A program made the translations under genes and the position numbers. DNA of 64,000 bases from Ornithinibacillus bavariensis (GTDB taxonomy: Bacteria; Bacillota; Bacilli; Bacillales; Amphibacillaceae), in the NCBI RefSeq assembly GCF_018333235.1, contig NZ_BORP01000001.1, positions 124,001 through 188,000 of the forward strand, read 5' to 3'. Shown one piece after another: positions 27,211 through 36,199 of this stretch (position 1 is the stretch's first letter; every line of letters begins with the position of its first letter). The notes below the pieces were generated by a model. It ran no database searches, was not told the DNA's origin, and saw only the letters and a list, made by a program, of their open reading frames with translations.

Positions 27211-28290
27211 TTGAAACGATTTATTCCTCATTGTATGAAAATAATGTTGATAGTCTTATTCATTTTCTTGTTAATAGCTTGTGAAAAGGCTGAGCCAACA
27301 GAATCGGAAAGCTCCCCTGAACCTTCATTAGAACTCGAAGAAGAGGGAGCTGAATCTGGACCAATACACATTGGGTTTTCTATGGACACCTTAGAGGAAG
27401 AACGTTGGTTGAAGGATAGGGAGCTTTTTAAAAAGGAAGTAGAGGAATTAGGTGCCAAAATAGATATCATGGTGGCAAACGAAGATGTAGCGAAGCAAAT
27501 CGCACAAGTTGAGACATTAATTCATAATGGGGTGGATGTATTAGTCATCGTTCCTTATAACACCGAGCCTGCTGCGGCAATCGTAGAGAAAGCCCATTTA
27601 GCTGGAATCAAGGTGATATCCTATGATCGGCTCATTAAAAATGCGAATGTTGATTTATATGTTTCTTTTGATAATGAAATGGTAGGAGAATTGCAAGCAA
27701 AGGCAATTACAAGCCTGGTTCCAACAGGAAAATATGTATATATTGGTGGGGCGATAACAGACAATAATGCCAATTTAATTAAAAAAGGTGTGTTTAAAGT
27801 ACTGCAGCCTTACATACAAAATGGAGATATAACAGTTGTATATGACCAATGGACCGAGGACTGGAATCCAGATAATGCCTATAAAAACATGTTAGCGGCA
27901 CTAGAGGCTAATCATAATAAGATAGACGCCGTTATTGCAGCTAATGATTCTACTGCAGAGGGAGCTATTAGAGCACTTAGAGAAAAGGGACTTGCAGGCA
28001 AGATACCAGTAGCCGGTCAAGATGCTGATCTTACAGCAGTTCAACGTATTGTTCAAGGTGAACAGGCAATGACTGTCTATAAGCCTATTAGCTCTTTAGC
28101 GAAAGAAACGGCAGATCTTGCCCTCAAGCTTGCAGATGGAGAAACAATTAAAACGAATAGAAAGATTAATAACGGAAAAATTGAAGTCCCATCTATCTTG
28201 CTTTCTCCGATTGAAGTTAACAAGGATAATATTGATGATACAATTATAGCGGATGGGTTTCATTCGAGGGAAGATGTTTATGGAGAGTGA
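27211..28290 (+). CDS. xylF: XylF-like D-xylose-binding lipoprotein
   Basis: 359 residues with a TTG start after AGGGAGGGG. The signal ends LLIACE, with the lipid Cys at residue 24, then a Glu/Ser/Pro-rich linker to residue ~50. A binding fold of the XylF group follows (HIGFSMDTLEEERW, ISYDRLIKNANVDLYVSFDN, QDADLTAVQRI). It is a second transport-type binding protein next to the sensing genes and likely feeds the same MmsAB channel with another pentose. It begins 30 bases after the regulator gene. Confidence 0.88.
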   Translation: MKRFIPHCMKIMLIVLFIFLLIACEKAEPTESESSPEPSLELEEEGAESGPIHIGFSMDTLEEERWLKDRELFKKEVEELGAKIDIMVANEDVAKQIAQVETLIHNGVDVLVIVPYNTEPAAAIVEKAHLAGIKVISYDRLIKNANVDLYVSFDNEMVGELQAKAITSLVPTGKYVYIGGAITDNNANLIKKGVFKVLQPYIQNGDITVVYDQWTEDWNPDNAYKNMLAALEANHNKIDAVIAANDSTAEGAIRALREKGLAGKIPVAGQDADLTAVQRIVQGEQAMTVYKPISSLAKETADLALKLADGETIKTNRKINNGKIEVPSILLSPIEVNKDNIDDTIIADGFHSREDVYGE

Positions 28291-28429
28291 TGGGGAGAGA
28301 AATTACTTCTTTCATCTGGATTTATACAATTTTTTGTATGAAAAGCCAATAACTTGCTGAATTAATGGCGAAAACTATTTTGCTATAATAGATTTTTAAT
28401 ATAGTAAAGCATGTTTGGAGGGGGTTGTT

Positions 28430-29404
28430 TTGAAGGCAGTTGTATTAGAAGCGTTCGGTGGTCCAGAGGTATTACAATATCTAGAAATTCCAATGCCTGA
28501 ACCTAATGCAGGGGAAGTTTTAATAAAAACGTGGAAGACTAGTGTTAACTTTGCTGATATTAAGAATAGGAATGGGAAAAAATCTAAAGGGAATTTTCCA
28601 CTGATATTAGGCATCGATTTGGTTGGTATAGTTGAAAAGGTTGGTCCAGATGTGAAAAATATAAAAAAGGGCCAAAGAGTGATTGCTTTCCCACATAGTG
28701 GCTCCTATGCAGAATTTGCCATTGCGAATGAACAGCTTGTTTTTCCTATTCCAGATAATATGGATACAGATATTGCTGCAGCAAGCCCTATAGTCAGTTT
28801 TCTCTCGTACATGCTTTTCCAAAATGTTGGAAGAATTTCTAAAGGGGAAACAGTACTAGTTCACTCAGCAGCAGGTGGTGTAGGTACTACAGCTATTCAA
28901 ATTGCAAAACTTTTAGGTGCTAGTAAAGTTATAGGTACAGTTGGTAGTGAGGCAAGGAAAAAAACTGCCTTTGAAGCAGGTGCCGATGAGGTTTTTACCT
29001 ATGAGGACTTTACTTCTAATGTATTAGACGTCACGAATGGCAATGGGGTGGATCTCATCCTTGATTCTGTTTCTGGTAAAGTGACAGAAAAGAGTATGGA
29101 TTGTCTCGCAGAATATGGTCGGCTCGTCCATTTTGGGAATTCAAGTGGCGAACTGGGGACATTCAAAACAAATGAAATACATTCAAGCTGTCGCTCTGTT
29201 TTGGGATTCAGCCTTGGAAATACAAGAAAAAAGAGACCATATTTATTAAACGAGGTAGCAGATCAGGTTATTCGCTTTTTAGTAAGTGGTGAATTACATA
29301 TTATAATTGGAGACGAGTTTCCATTGCACAAGGTTGCTGAAGCCCATAGGTTAATTGAGAATAGGCAACACTCCGGGAAAATTTTACTTAATGTTAGAGG
29401 ATAA
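28430..29404 (+). CDS. zinc-binding-type alcohol dehydrogenase / quinone oxidoreductase (NADPH)
   Basis: 324 residues, medium-chain reductase fold. The N-terminal GroES-like part (FGGPEVLQYLEIP) is followed by a Rossmann nucleotide-binding domain with AAGGVGTTAIQIAK. No zinc-ligand cysteines are seen, as expected for QOR-type NADPH:quinone reductases. TTG 28430 is chosen because GGAGGGGG ends 7 bases upstream; the in-frame TTG at 28415 overlaps that site. Confidence 0.88.
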   Translation: MKAVVLEAFGGPEVLQYLEIPMPEPNAGEVLIKTWKTSVNFADIKNRNGKKSKGNFPLILGIDLVGIVEKVGPDVKNIKKGQRVIAFPHSGSYAEFAIANEQLVFPIPDNMDTDIAAASPIVSFLSYMLFQNVGRISKGETVLVHSAAGGVGTTAIQIAKLLGASKVIGTVGSEARKKTAFEAGADEVFTYEDFTSNVLDVTNGNGVDLILDSVSGKVTEKSMDCLAEYGRLVHFGNSSGELGTFKTNEIHSSCRSVLGFSLGNTRKKRPYLLNEVADQVIRFLVSGELHIIIGDEFPLHKVAEAHRLIENRQHSGKILLNVRG

Positions 29405-29413
29405 AAATGATAA

Positions 29414-29458
29414 AATAACCTTCACTCCTCAGGAAGTTGGTGAAGGCTATTTGTTTTT
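29414..29458 (+). terminator. terminator after the quinone oxidoreductase gene
   Basis: AATAACCTTCAC (29414-29425) pairs with GTGAAGGCTATT (29440-29451) with one bulge, then a T-rich tract. Confidence 0.8.
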
Positions 29459-29576
29459 AGAAAATGCTATTAATCGGGACTAGTTTTGAGTTCATCACTT
29501 TACGGGGAGAATAGAAAAGATTATGATTTAGGTAAGACATCCTTATAAAATCTAAGCAACCCATGAGGTGATGCGA

Positions 29577-30092
29577 ATGTTTGAGAAATTCAAGAAAAAG
29601 AAGTCAAATAGAGTTGAATTGGATCAGAACAATGAATTAAGCCCAGAACAAATAAAACTAGATGAAGTACAAATTGAGGAAATAGATATTGAATCTTTAC
29701 AGTCGGAAGAAGAATTGGAAAAGCATGTAGAACATTATTCAGAAGAGAAACTATGGAAGAAAATCCAACGATTCGCAAAGAAAGCAGGAGCATCGGTAAT
29801 CTATGTTGTATTGATACTATATTATACGTTGCAAAAGCCAGAGCTTCCTGTAAAAGTTAAAGCAACTATTTTAGGAGCATTAGGATATTTTATTTTGCCG
29901 ATCGATATTATCCCAGATGTTGCTTTAGGTGCAGGCTTTGTGGATGACTTAGGAGTACTTACTGCTGCTTTACTCCAAGTTGCTGCTTATGTTGATGATG
30001 AAGTCAAAAGGAAAGCAAAAGAAAAACTACATGCTTGGTTTGGAGAAAAGGTAGATATTTCTGATATTGATATGAAATTAAATCCAAAATAA
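29577..30092 (+). CDS. YkvA/DUF1232 family membrane protein
   Basis: 171 residues. A charged, Glu-rich N-terminal part (1-70) precedes two membrane helices containing the DUF1232 core KVKATILGALGYFILPIDIIPD and GFVDDLGVLTAALLQVA. The function of the family is unknown. The start at 29577 is set by GAGGTG at 29565-29570. The following terminator also serves the convergent gene. Confidence 0.88.
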   Translation: MFEKFKKKKSNRVELDQNNELSPEQIKLDEVQIEEIDIESLQSEEELEKHVEHYSEEKLWKKIQRFAKKAGASVIYVVLILYYTLQKPELPVKVKATILGALGYFILPIDIIPDVALGAGFVDDLGVLTAALLQVAAYVDDEVKRKAKEKLHAWFGEKVDISDIDMKLNPK

Positions 30093-30115
30093 ATTCGCGT
30101 TTGGATGGATATATA

Positions 30116-30145
30116 GGAGCAGCCAACTTAATGGTTGCTCCTTTT
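30116..30145. terminator. terminator between convergent genes
   Basis: GGAGCAGCCA (30116-30125) pairs with TGGTTGCTCC (30132-30141), followed by TTTT on the plus strand. Confidence 0.85.
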
Positions 30146-30452
30146 AAAATTCAGGTAATTGATCTAAGTTATTTTCCTTCATGCCATCTGGCTCACTGCG
30201 AATAATATCGCGTCCATACTTATGAAAGACATCGACATGTGCTAGGTTACCTAATCTGGCTTCTTCAAGTGCTGTCACGTAATCTAACTCTCGACCAGTA
30301 TTCGTTTTAAAAGCAATGATATCTCCATCATCATTTTTTCTAACCGCTGTAATTTGTTCTTTATCGCTAATTTCCTGTTGGCTCTTATTTTCGTTTTGTT
30401 CACTTTGGTTTCGGTATTCATTATAAATTTTTTCAAAGTCCTTTTCTGCCAT
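30144..30452 (-). CDS. DUF3892 domain protein
   Basis: 102 residues, acidic and soluble. The core ITAVRKNDDGDIIAFKTNTG ... DYVTALEEA ... VDVFHKYGRDIIRSEPDG is the DUF3892 pattern common in Bacillaceae. No function is known. The N-terminal 35 residues are a polar extension. It probably shares a transcript with the SASP-like gene upstream on the minus strand, 31 bases away. Confidence 0.85.
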   Translation of the reverse strand: MAEKDFEKIYNEYRNQSEQNENKSQQEISDKEQITAVRKNDDGDIIAFKTNTGRELDYVTALEEARLGNLAHVDVFHKYGRDIIRSEPDGMKENNLDQLPEF

Positions 30453-30483
30453 TGTTATTCATTCCTTTGTAAGATATCCGTGT

Positions 30484-30663
30484 TTATTTGCTTCTTATTT
30501 TCTCCGGATCTGTGTCACTATAGATGGATGTACCATGTCCACCTGTCGTTCTAGCTAGTAATTCCTTGACCTCGTTATAGGACAAACCCGAATTTGCATT
30601 TTTCCGTTTAACTTCATCGATATTAGTACCTGCTACAGTAAAGTTTCCATTCGATTTTTCCAT
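30484..30663 (-). CDS. gamma-type small acid-soluble spore protein-like peptide
   Basis: 59 residues from an ATG preceded by AAGGGGG. The segment VAGTNIDEVKRKNANSG resembles the repeated unit of gamma-type SASPs (AGTNxxEVKxxNAQS), and a second degenerate unit, YSDTDPEKIRSK, ends the protein. Gamma SASPs are amino-acid stores in spores. The assignment rests on this repeat similarity and size; a longer in-frame start at 30771 lacks a site. Confidence 0.65.
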   Translation of the reverse strand: MEKSNGNFTVAGTNIDEVKRKNANSGLSYNEVKELLARTTGGHGTSIYSDTDPEKIRSK

Positions 30664-30755
30664 AGAAAATATCCCCCTTGTCTTTTTCTTAGCATGTGCT
30701 AAATTTATTCTAATTATGAGATAATGGATGAACGAATATGGTAGGGGGAAATTAC

Positions 30756-31646
30756 GTGAAAGCAAAAGCACTATTTATATTTGTTATGTTAATTTTTGGA
30801 AGTATTGGATTATTTGTAAAGAATATTGAGCTATCCTCAAGTGAACTTGCATTGTTTAGGGGAGCAATTGGGAGTGTTTTTTTGATTGTTGCCAGTTTGT
30901 TTCTTAAACAAAAGGTAAATTTTAATCAAATCTCTAAGAAAAATTTGATATTGCTCCTTTTTTCTGGGACAGCGATGGGCTTTAATTGGATTTTTCTTTT
31001 TGAAGCATATCGATATACAACCATCTCGAATGCCACGTTGAGCTATTATTTTGCTCCAATTTTTGTTATGGTTCTAGCTCCATTTCTACTAAAGGAAAGG
31101 TGGACAACTCTTAAAGCTATCAGTATCCTTCTTGCATTTACAGGTTTCTTTTTGATAGTTCAACCACAGGCACTTCCTTCTAACGTGGGATTTCATCACG
31201 GAGTAGGTATTGGATACGGACTTTTGGCGGCAGCCTTCTATGCAAGCGTCATATTATTAAATAAATTTATCCGAAATTTATCTGATTTTGAAACGACCAT
31301 TATGCAGCTAACAATTGCCACTATTGTTTTGTTACCTTATGTACTATTCACAGAGGAAATGAATTACACAGGAATCAGTGGAGAAACCATATTGTTAATA
31401 TTAGTTGTTGGGGTATTTCATACCGGGATAGCTTATTTATTATATTTTGCTGCTATAAAAAAGCTTAAAGGACAAACAATCGCTGTTTTTAGCTATATAG
31501 ATCCTATATCAGCAGTCCTAATGGCTGCCATTGTTTTGCATGAAAACATGGGGTTAGTGCAAATTATTGGTGGAGTACTGATACTAGGATCAACATTATT
31601 GAGTGAACTAAAGCTGACTAAAGATAGTAGATTAATGAAGAGCTAA
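30756..31646 (+). CDS. EamA/DMT family transporter
   Basis: 296 residues with ten hydrophobic helices in two EamA repeats (first FRGAIGSVFLI; second VLLNKFIRNLSDFE). The GTG at 30756 follows AGGGGGAA by 6 bases. Members export metabolites or amino acids; the substrate is not predictable. It ends just before the tandem repeat array. Confidence 0.88.
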   Translation: MKAKALFIFVMLIFGSIGLFVKNIELSSSELALFRGAIGSVFLIVASLFLKQKVNFNQISKKNLILLLFSGTAMGFNWIFLFEAYRYTTISNATLSYYFAPIFVMVLAPFLLKERWTTLKAISILLAFTGFFLIVQPQALPSNVGFHHGVGIGYGLLAAAFYASVILLNKFIRNLSDFETTIMQLTIATIVLLPYVLFTEEMNYTGISGETILLILVVGVFHTGIAYLLYFAAIKKLKGQTIAVFSYIDPISAVLMAAIVLHENMGLVQIIGGVLILGSTLLSELKLTKDSRLMKS

Positions 31647-31709
31647 GTATGGGCTAATCGTAAACATAGTATAGGGAGAATTTCGTTGTGCCAGTCGGAT
31701 TACATAGTT

Positions 31710-32331
31710 CTAATAGACACTGAAGTGGAAAAACGCTGGAGGGCAGTCTAAGAGAGCAGCACTAATGGACACTGAAGTGGGAAAACGCTGGAGGGCAGTC
31801 TAAGAGAGCAGCACTAATGGACACTGAAGTGGGAAAACGCTGGAGGGCAGTCTAAGAGAGCAGCACTAATGGACACTGAAGTGGGAAAACGCCTTAGACC
31901 AGTCTAAGAGAGCAGCACTAATGGACACAGAAGAGCAGAAACCGCGTAAAACTGTCTAATAGAACAGGTCTAATGGACACAAAAGAGCGGAAAAGCTGTA
32001 GACAGTCCAATAGAACCGCTCTAATGGACATAGAAGAGTAGAAACCGCGTAAAACTGTCTAATAGAACAAGTCTAATGGACACAAAAGAGCGGAAAAGCT
32101 GTAGACAGTCCAATAGAATCGCTCTAATGGACATAGAAGAGCAGAAACCGCGTAATACTGTCTAATAGAACAAGTCTAATGGACACAAAAGAGCAGAAAC
32201 CGCGTAAAACAGTCCAATAGAACCGCTCTAATAGACACAAAAGAGCGGAAACCCCGTAAAACAGTCCAATAGAACCACCCTAATGGACACAAAAGAATAG
32301 AAACCCCGGAGAGCAGTCGAATAAACCAAGT
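31710..32331. repeat. 12-copy tandem repeat, 51-52 bp unit
   Basis: Units begin with CTAATGGACAC or CTAATAGACAC at 31710, 31762, 31814, 31866, 31918, 31970, 32021, 32073, 32124, 32176, 32228 and 32280. The first four or five are nearly identical; later units diverge in their middle (GAGCAGAAACCGCGTAAAAC versus GAGCGGAAAAGCTGTAGA) and alternate as ~103-bp pairs. No frame is kept, so it is non-coding. An inverted repeat TCGAATAAAC/GTTTATTCGA (about 32317-32348) closes the array. Confidence 0.95.
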
Positions 32332-32406
32332 GAACTTCAGTTTATTCGAATTGTCTTTTAGGAATAGTAAAGCTAAGAGGCTGACTCTTACCAAAATAGC
32401 TATGTA

Positions 32407-32428
32407 AACCGCTGATTGCTCAGCGGTT
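32407..32428 (-). terminator. hairpin after the glycoside hydrolase-like gene
   Basis: AACCGCTGA (32407-32415) pairs with TCAGCGGTT (32420-32428) around a 4-base loop. It lies 9 bases past the minus-strand stop; the U tract is weak. Confidence 0.65.
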
Positions 32429-32437
32429 GTTAAGTGG

Positions 32438-33685
32438 TTATTTAAAGGCTTCTACCGTGTAAACATTACCGGCATTCCAGATTAAATATTGGGTTATTCC
32501 TTGGTCGTGAAGGGCTTTAATTTGTTTTTGTACATCCTCTATGCTGTAGACACTTTTGTAGTCAAAGTCTTGAATCCAGGGGCGAATAACAGCTGCTTTT
32601 AAACCTTGGTTTTTTAGTTTGTTGTTGCGCATGTTTGCATCTTTCATGGCTTGAAGCATGATCTCGTATGGTGCACGGTCAGGGTTACTAATACCATAGG
32701 AACCCGGTGCATAGTGTGAAGGGTAGGTCATCGGTGAAATATAATCCACGTTTGGGGAGATGTTTTCCCAAATCTGTCCAATCCCCATATCGTTTGTTGC
32801 TGTCGTTACTAATCCAAAGATGTCTGCAGATACATAGACAGGTTCGTTTTTTAACTTATCATTTGAATGTTTAAGAAAGGCGAGGATATTTTCTGCTTTA
32901 GATAGTCGGTCTGGATTGTCAAAGGATACTTCTTGATCCACTCTTTTACCATTTTCGGGGAATCGTATATAGTCATATTGGATTTCGTCGAAGCCACTGT
33001 CACTAACTTCTTGAGCAATTGAAGTAATATAGTCCCATACCTCTCTTTTATAAGGGTCCACCCATTTTGTCCCTGCTGCATCTTGCCATATGGTACCATT
33101 TTTTCTTTTCATGGCATAATCTCCTTTGTTTTCGGCAAGATAAGGGTCTTTGAATACAACAATTCGTGCAATAGTATATATACCTTCATCTTTGAAACGC
33201 TTTATGGTCTTTTTAAGGTCATTTATTGCTGGGTTACTATTTGAGCCAATTTCATTGGCTAATTCAATATTAGAATTATATGTTAGTTTCCCGTTGTCAT
33301 CCTTAATATCGATGACTGCTGCATTGAGATTTGTACTTTTAATGAGATCAATATATTTTTGTACATTTTCTTCTCTTATCGAGGTACGATTGAGATATAT
33401 GCCTTTAACATCGACCTTTTTCGGTTTTTCCACTGTTTTCCTTATAGGCTTTGATTTAATTTTATCAATACTTAAGGATTGTACATGCTTTGTCGTAGTA
33501 ATACCTGAAGTAAGGCTTCTGATGTTATTTTCCAGTTTTTCACTGGTGAAATTTAGGCTATTCCCAATCGAGGTAGCGTTCTTTATATGATTAGCTAATG
33601 CTGTGCTAGGAGTTGTAGTTTGCCCCTGTGGTGCACAACCAAGAAGTAAGACGAATAAAAGTAAAGTAAATATTTTTTTTGTCAG
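32438..33685 (-). CDS. DUF4015-type putative glycoside hydrolase lipoprotein, apparent CTG start
   Basis: 415 residues if read from CTG at 33685-33683. The first in-frame ATG, GTG or TTG is GTG 33433, which would cut off 84 residues. Those residues include a perfect lipoprotein signal, LTKKIFTLLLFVLLLGC with lipid Cys17, and a GGGAGGG site (33698-33692) lies 6 bases before the CTG. The mature part is a TIM-barrel-like putative glycoside hydrolase (GIYLNRTSIREENVQKYIDL, DDNGKLTYNS, IQYDYIRFPENG, ADIFGLVTT, SPMTYPSHY). It should act on polysaccharide outside the membrane. Confidence 0.85.
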   Translation of the reverse strand: MTKKIFTLLLFVLLLGCAPQGQTTTPSTALANHIKNATSIGNSLNFTSEKLENNIRSLTSGITTTKHVQSLSIDKIKSKPIRKTVEKPKKVDVKGIYLNRTSIREENVQKYIDLIKSTNLNAAVIDIKDDNGKLTYNSNIELANEIGSNSNPAINDLKKTIKRFKDEGIYTIARIVVFKDPYLAENKGDYAMKRKNGTIWQDAAGTKWVDPYKREVWDYITSIAQEVSDSGFDEIQYDYIRFPENGKRVDQEVSFDNPDRLSKAENILAFLKHSNDKLKNEPVYVSADIFGLVTTATNDMGIGQIWENISPNVDYISPMTYPSHYAPGSYGISNPDRAPYEIMLQAMKDANMRNNKLKNQGLKAAVIRPWIQDFDYKSVYSIEDVQKQIKALHDQGITQYLIWNAGNVYTVEAFK

Positions 33686-33811
33686 TTTAATCCCTCCCTT
33701 TGCTATTACGTTTTGTACATATGGCCTTTTTAATTCGAGTTATAAATTAGTAATTACGTGTGATTTTTCATATATAGAAATTTGTAAAAAAGGGCTACAG
33801 AAAGCGAAACA

Positions 33812-33845
33812 AAAGAAAAAAGCGAAGTATTATGTCTTCGCTTTT
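33812..33845 (-). terminator. terminator overlapping the end of the GGDEF-EAL gene
   Basis: On the minus strand AAAAGCGAAG (33845-33836) pairs with CTTCGCTTTT (33827-33818), followed by T. The stop codon of the gene lies in the loop. Confidence 0.85.
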
Positions 33846-35827
33846 CCAATGGTTTCTATATACCAGCTTTCAAATTCATTGATAGGAATAGGTTTGCTAT
33901 AGAAATATCCTTGTCCATAAACGCCATGGGAGGATAGTAATTCAATTTGTTCCTTCGTTTCAATTCCTTCTACTACGACCTTTGTATTAATTCTTTTACC
34001 GATTTGGATAATTGCTTCAAGTAGTGACTTTACTCGGTTGTTCTTCAATGAATCATTTAGGAAGGAACGGTCGATTTTTAATTCATCGATTTTAATATTT
34101 CGGATCATACTTAAGGAAGAATATCCAATTCCAAAATCGTCTAGAGAAACACGTACACCAAGATTTCGTAATTCCAAGATATTATTCTTCGCATCTTCAT
34201 AATATAGAAAAGAACTTTCCGTTATTTCTAATGTCAAATAATTTGGATCAACCTCTTCTTCCAGCAAAATAGAGCGGATACGGTCAATAAAGGTAGGCGC
34301 CATCAGTTGTCTAGTAGATATATTTACGGAAATTGGAAAAAGATTGATGTTCTTATTCTTGAATCGCTTAATATCCATACAAGCTTGACGGATTACCCAT
34401 TCGCCAATAGGCATAATTAGTCCTGTTTCCTCTGCGATTGGAATAAATTCGTCAGGCGGAATATGTCCTAACTCACATTTCCAGCGAAGCAAAGCTTCTG
34501 CCCCAACCATTCGATAGGTTGAAATATCGAATTGTGGTTGATAATGAACAGTTAATTCATTATTCTCAATTGCTTTATGTAAATATGTTTCTAAAATCAT
34601 TTTCCGCTTCATTTTTTTATTTAGTTCATCATTGTAGAACTGGTAATTATTTTTACCATTTTCCTTAGCGAGGAACATGGCAAAATCCGCTTTTTTGATT
34701 AAACTTTCTGCATTATCTTTATGGTCTATGTTCATACTAATTCCAATACTTGGTGTAGAAATGATTTCTATCCCATTTATTGAGTATGGGGAAGACATTT
34801 CCTTAATAATTTTTTGGGAAAGATTCTCAATTTCGGCCAAGCTTCGGCCTTCGGCTAAAACTAAAAATTCATCTCCACTTTGCCGGGAAACCACATCACT
34901 AGGACGAAGAATTGTTTTTAAACGGTTGGCTATTTTAATGAGTAGTTCATCACCGACACTGTGTCCAAGTGTATCATTAACTCGTTTGAAATTATCAAAA
35001 TCAATAAACATTACTGCTAATGGACGACCATATTTCTTGGAAGATAGTAATGCTGTATCTAAATAGTTCTGGAACCATTTACGATTAGTTAGTCCAGTTA
35101 ATGAATCATAGTGTATCAGGTGATTCATTTTTTGTTCGGCCCTTTTTTGGTCCGTAACATCAAAAATGACTCCATCCACTCTTGAAACCGTCCCATCCTT
35201 TTCTACATATGGTGTTGCACGATCCTCTAACCAACGGATCTCACCATTCGCGTGATAAAAACGATACGTAATGGAGGTTTTCTTTCCCGCTTTTTGTTGC
35301 AGGTGAGCCTCTTGTATGATTTTTTTATCTTCTGGATGGACAACATCCATCCAGTGATTAGGATTCTCCTTTAGTTTTTCACTTGTTACACCATATATTT
35401 CTGCATAACCTTCAGAAAAGGTTTGCTCGTTTGTTTCAAGGTCCCATGTCCAAAACGTAATATCATTATTCTCAAATATTGTTTTTAACTGAGCTTCATT
35501 TGTTTTGATTTTCCATCCTAAAGTGCCAATAGATAAAGCGATAAATAATCCAATAACATATGGGAAAAGATTTTCAACAGATAATTCATTTGGCGATGAT
35601 ATGATTCCCATTATCATATAAACTCCACCAAGAATTATAAAAATGGTAATACCGCCAAAGATACCTCCATAATACGAAAATAATACAACCATGATAAGGC
35701 TTACATACCAATAGAAGCCCATCGTTTGAAGGGATGCATATTCTTCCATATAGATGGTAATTGCGATAACAAATATCCCAATGATCCAGAGAAACAATGG
35801 AACTTTTTTTATACTAAATGGACTCAT
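33830..35827 (-). CDS. membrane PAS-GGDEF-EAL protein, probable c-di-GMP phosphodiesterase
   Basis: 665 residues. About four N-terminal membrane helices (residues 8-105) are followed by a PAS/PAC domain (~115-230), a GGDEF domain (~235-400) and an EAL domain (~415-655). The GGDEF signature is SGDEF, changed at its first Gly, so cyclase activity is doubtful and it may only bind GTP. The EAL site is intact: EALLRW, VNIS, EITES, DDFG, K in LKIDRS, EGIE. It therefore should hydrolyse c-di-GMP. A second, intact GGDEF gene lies upstream in divergent orientation. Confidence 0.93.
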   Translation of the reverse strand: MSPFSIKKVPLFLWIIGIFVIAITIYMEEYASLQTMGFYWYVSLIMVVLFSYYGGIFGGITIFIILGGVYMIMGIISSPNELSVENLFPYVIGLFIALSIGTLGWKIKTNEAQLKTIFENNDITFWTWDLETNEQTFSEGYAEIYGVTSEKLKENPNHWMDVVHPEDKKIIQEAHLQQKAGKKTSITYRFYHANGEIRWLEDRATPYVEKDGTVSRVDGVIFDVTDQKRAEQKMNHLIHYDSLTGLTNRKWFQNYLDTALLSSKKYGRPLAVMFIDFDNFKRVNDTLGHSVGDELLIKIANRLKTILRPSDVVSRQSGDEFLVLAEGRSLAEIENLSQKIIKEMSSPYSINGIEIISTPSIGISMNIDHKDNAESLIKKADFAMFLAKENGKNNYQFYNDELNKKMKRKMILETYLHKAIENNELTVHYQPQFDISTYRMVGAEALLRWKCELGHIPPDEFIPIAEETGLIMPIGEWVIRQACMDIKRFKNKNINLFPISVNISTRQLMAPTFIDRIRSILLEEEVDPNYLTLEITESSFLYYEDAKNNILELRNLGVRVSLDDFGIGYSSLSMIRNIKIDELKIDRSFLNDSLKNNRVKSLLEAIIQIGKRINTKVVVEGIETKEQIELLSSHGVYGQGYFYSKPIPINEFESWYIETIGKAKT

Positions 35828-36199
35828 AACGACTCACCTGTCAAAAAATGTCGAATTTGGTAGCTGCTACTAAGTAGTTTATCACAATTTTTAAAAAAAG
35901 AAAAAATACTATATAGAAGCAGAATTATTTTTCGTAAAAATTTAAAAAGATGGAAAAGAGGATTTTGATGGAGCCCTCAGGTACCCAGCATAGGATGAAA
36001 TTACAAGAAAATAATCATTTTCAAAGGGAAGCACTTTAGATATAATATACTTTCCTCTTACGTTTACTAGCTTTTTCGTTATTTGTAGGTATTAAGTCCT
36101 ATTGCTTTTGTAGGTATTTTTTAGTATTTTTTAACTATATTTTAGATATTCAGAATCGATTTTACATACCTTATTTTAAGAAATCGAGTGTGAGGGTAA
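35828..36199. other. divergent promoter region of two c-di-GMP genes
   Basis: 372 AT-rich bases between the divergent GGDEF-EAL and PAS-GGDEF genes. It should hold both promoters; I see no clear operator or riboswitch. Confidence 0.4.

Noticed and set aside
31710-32331. Possible CRISPR array
   Set aside because: The whole 52-bp unit repeats; there are no unique spacers between short repeats and no cas genes.
32176-32394. 72-residue minus-strand frame inside the tandem repeat
   Set aside because: Low-complexity translation of repeat DNA, without a start signal.
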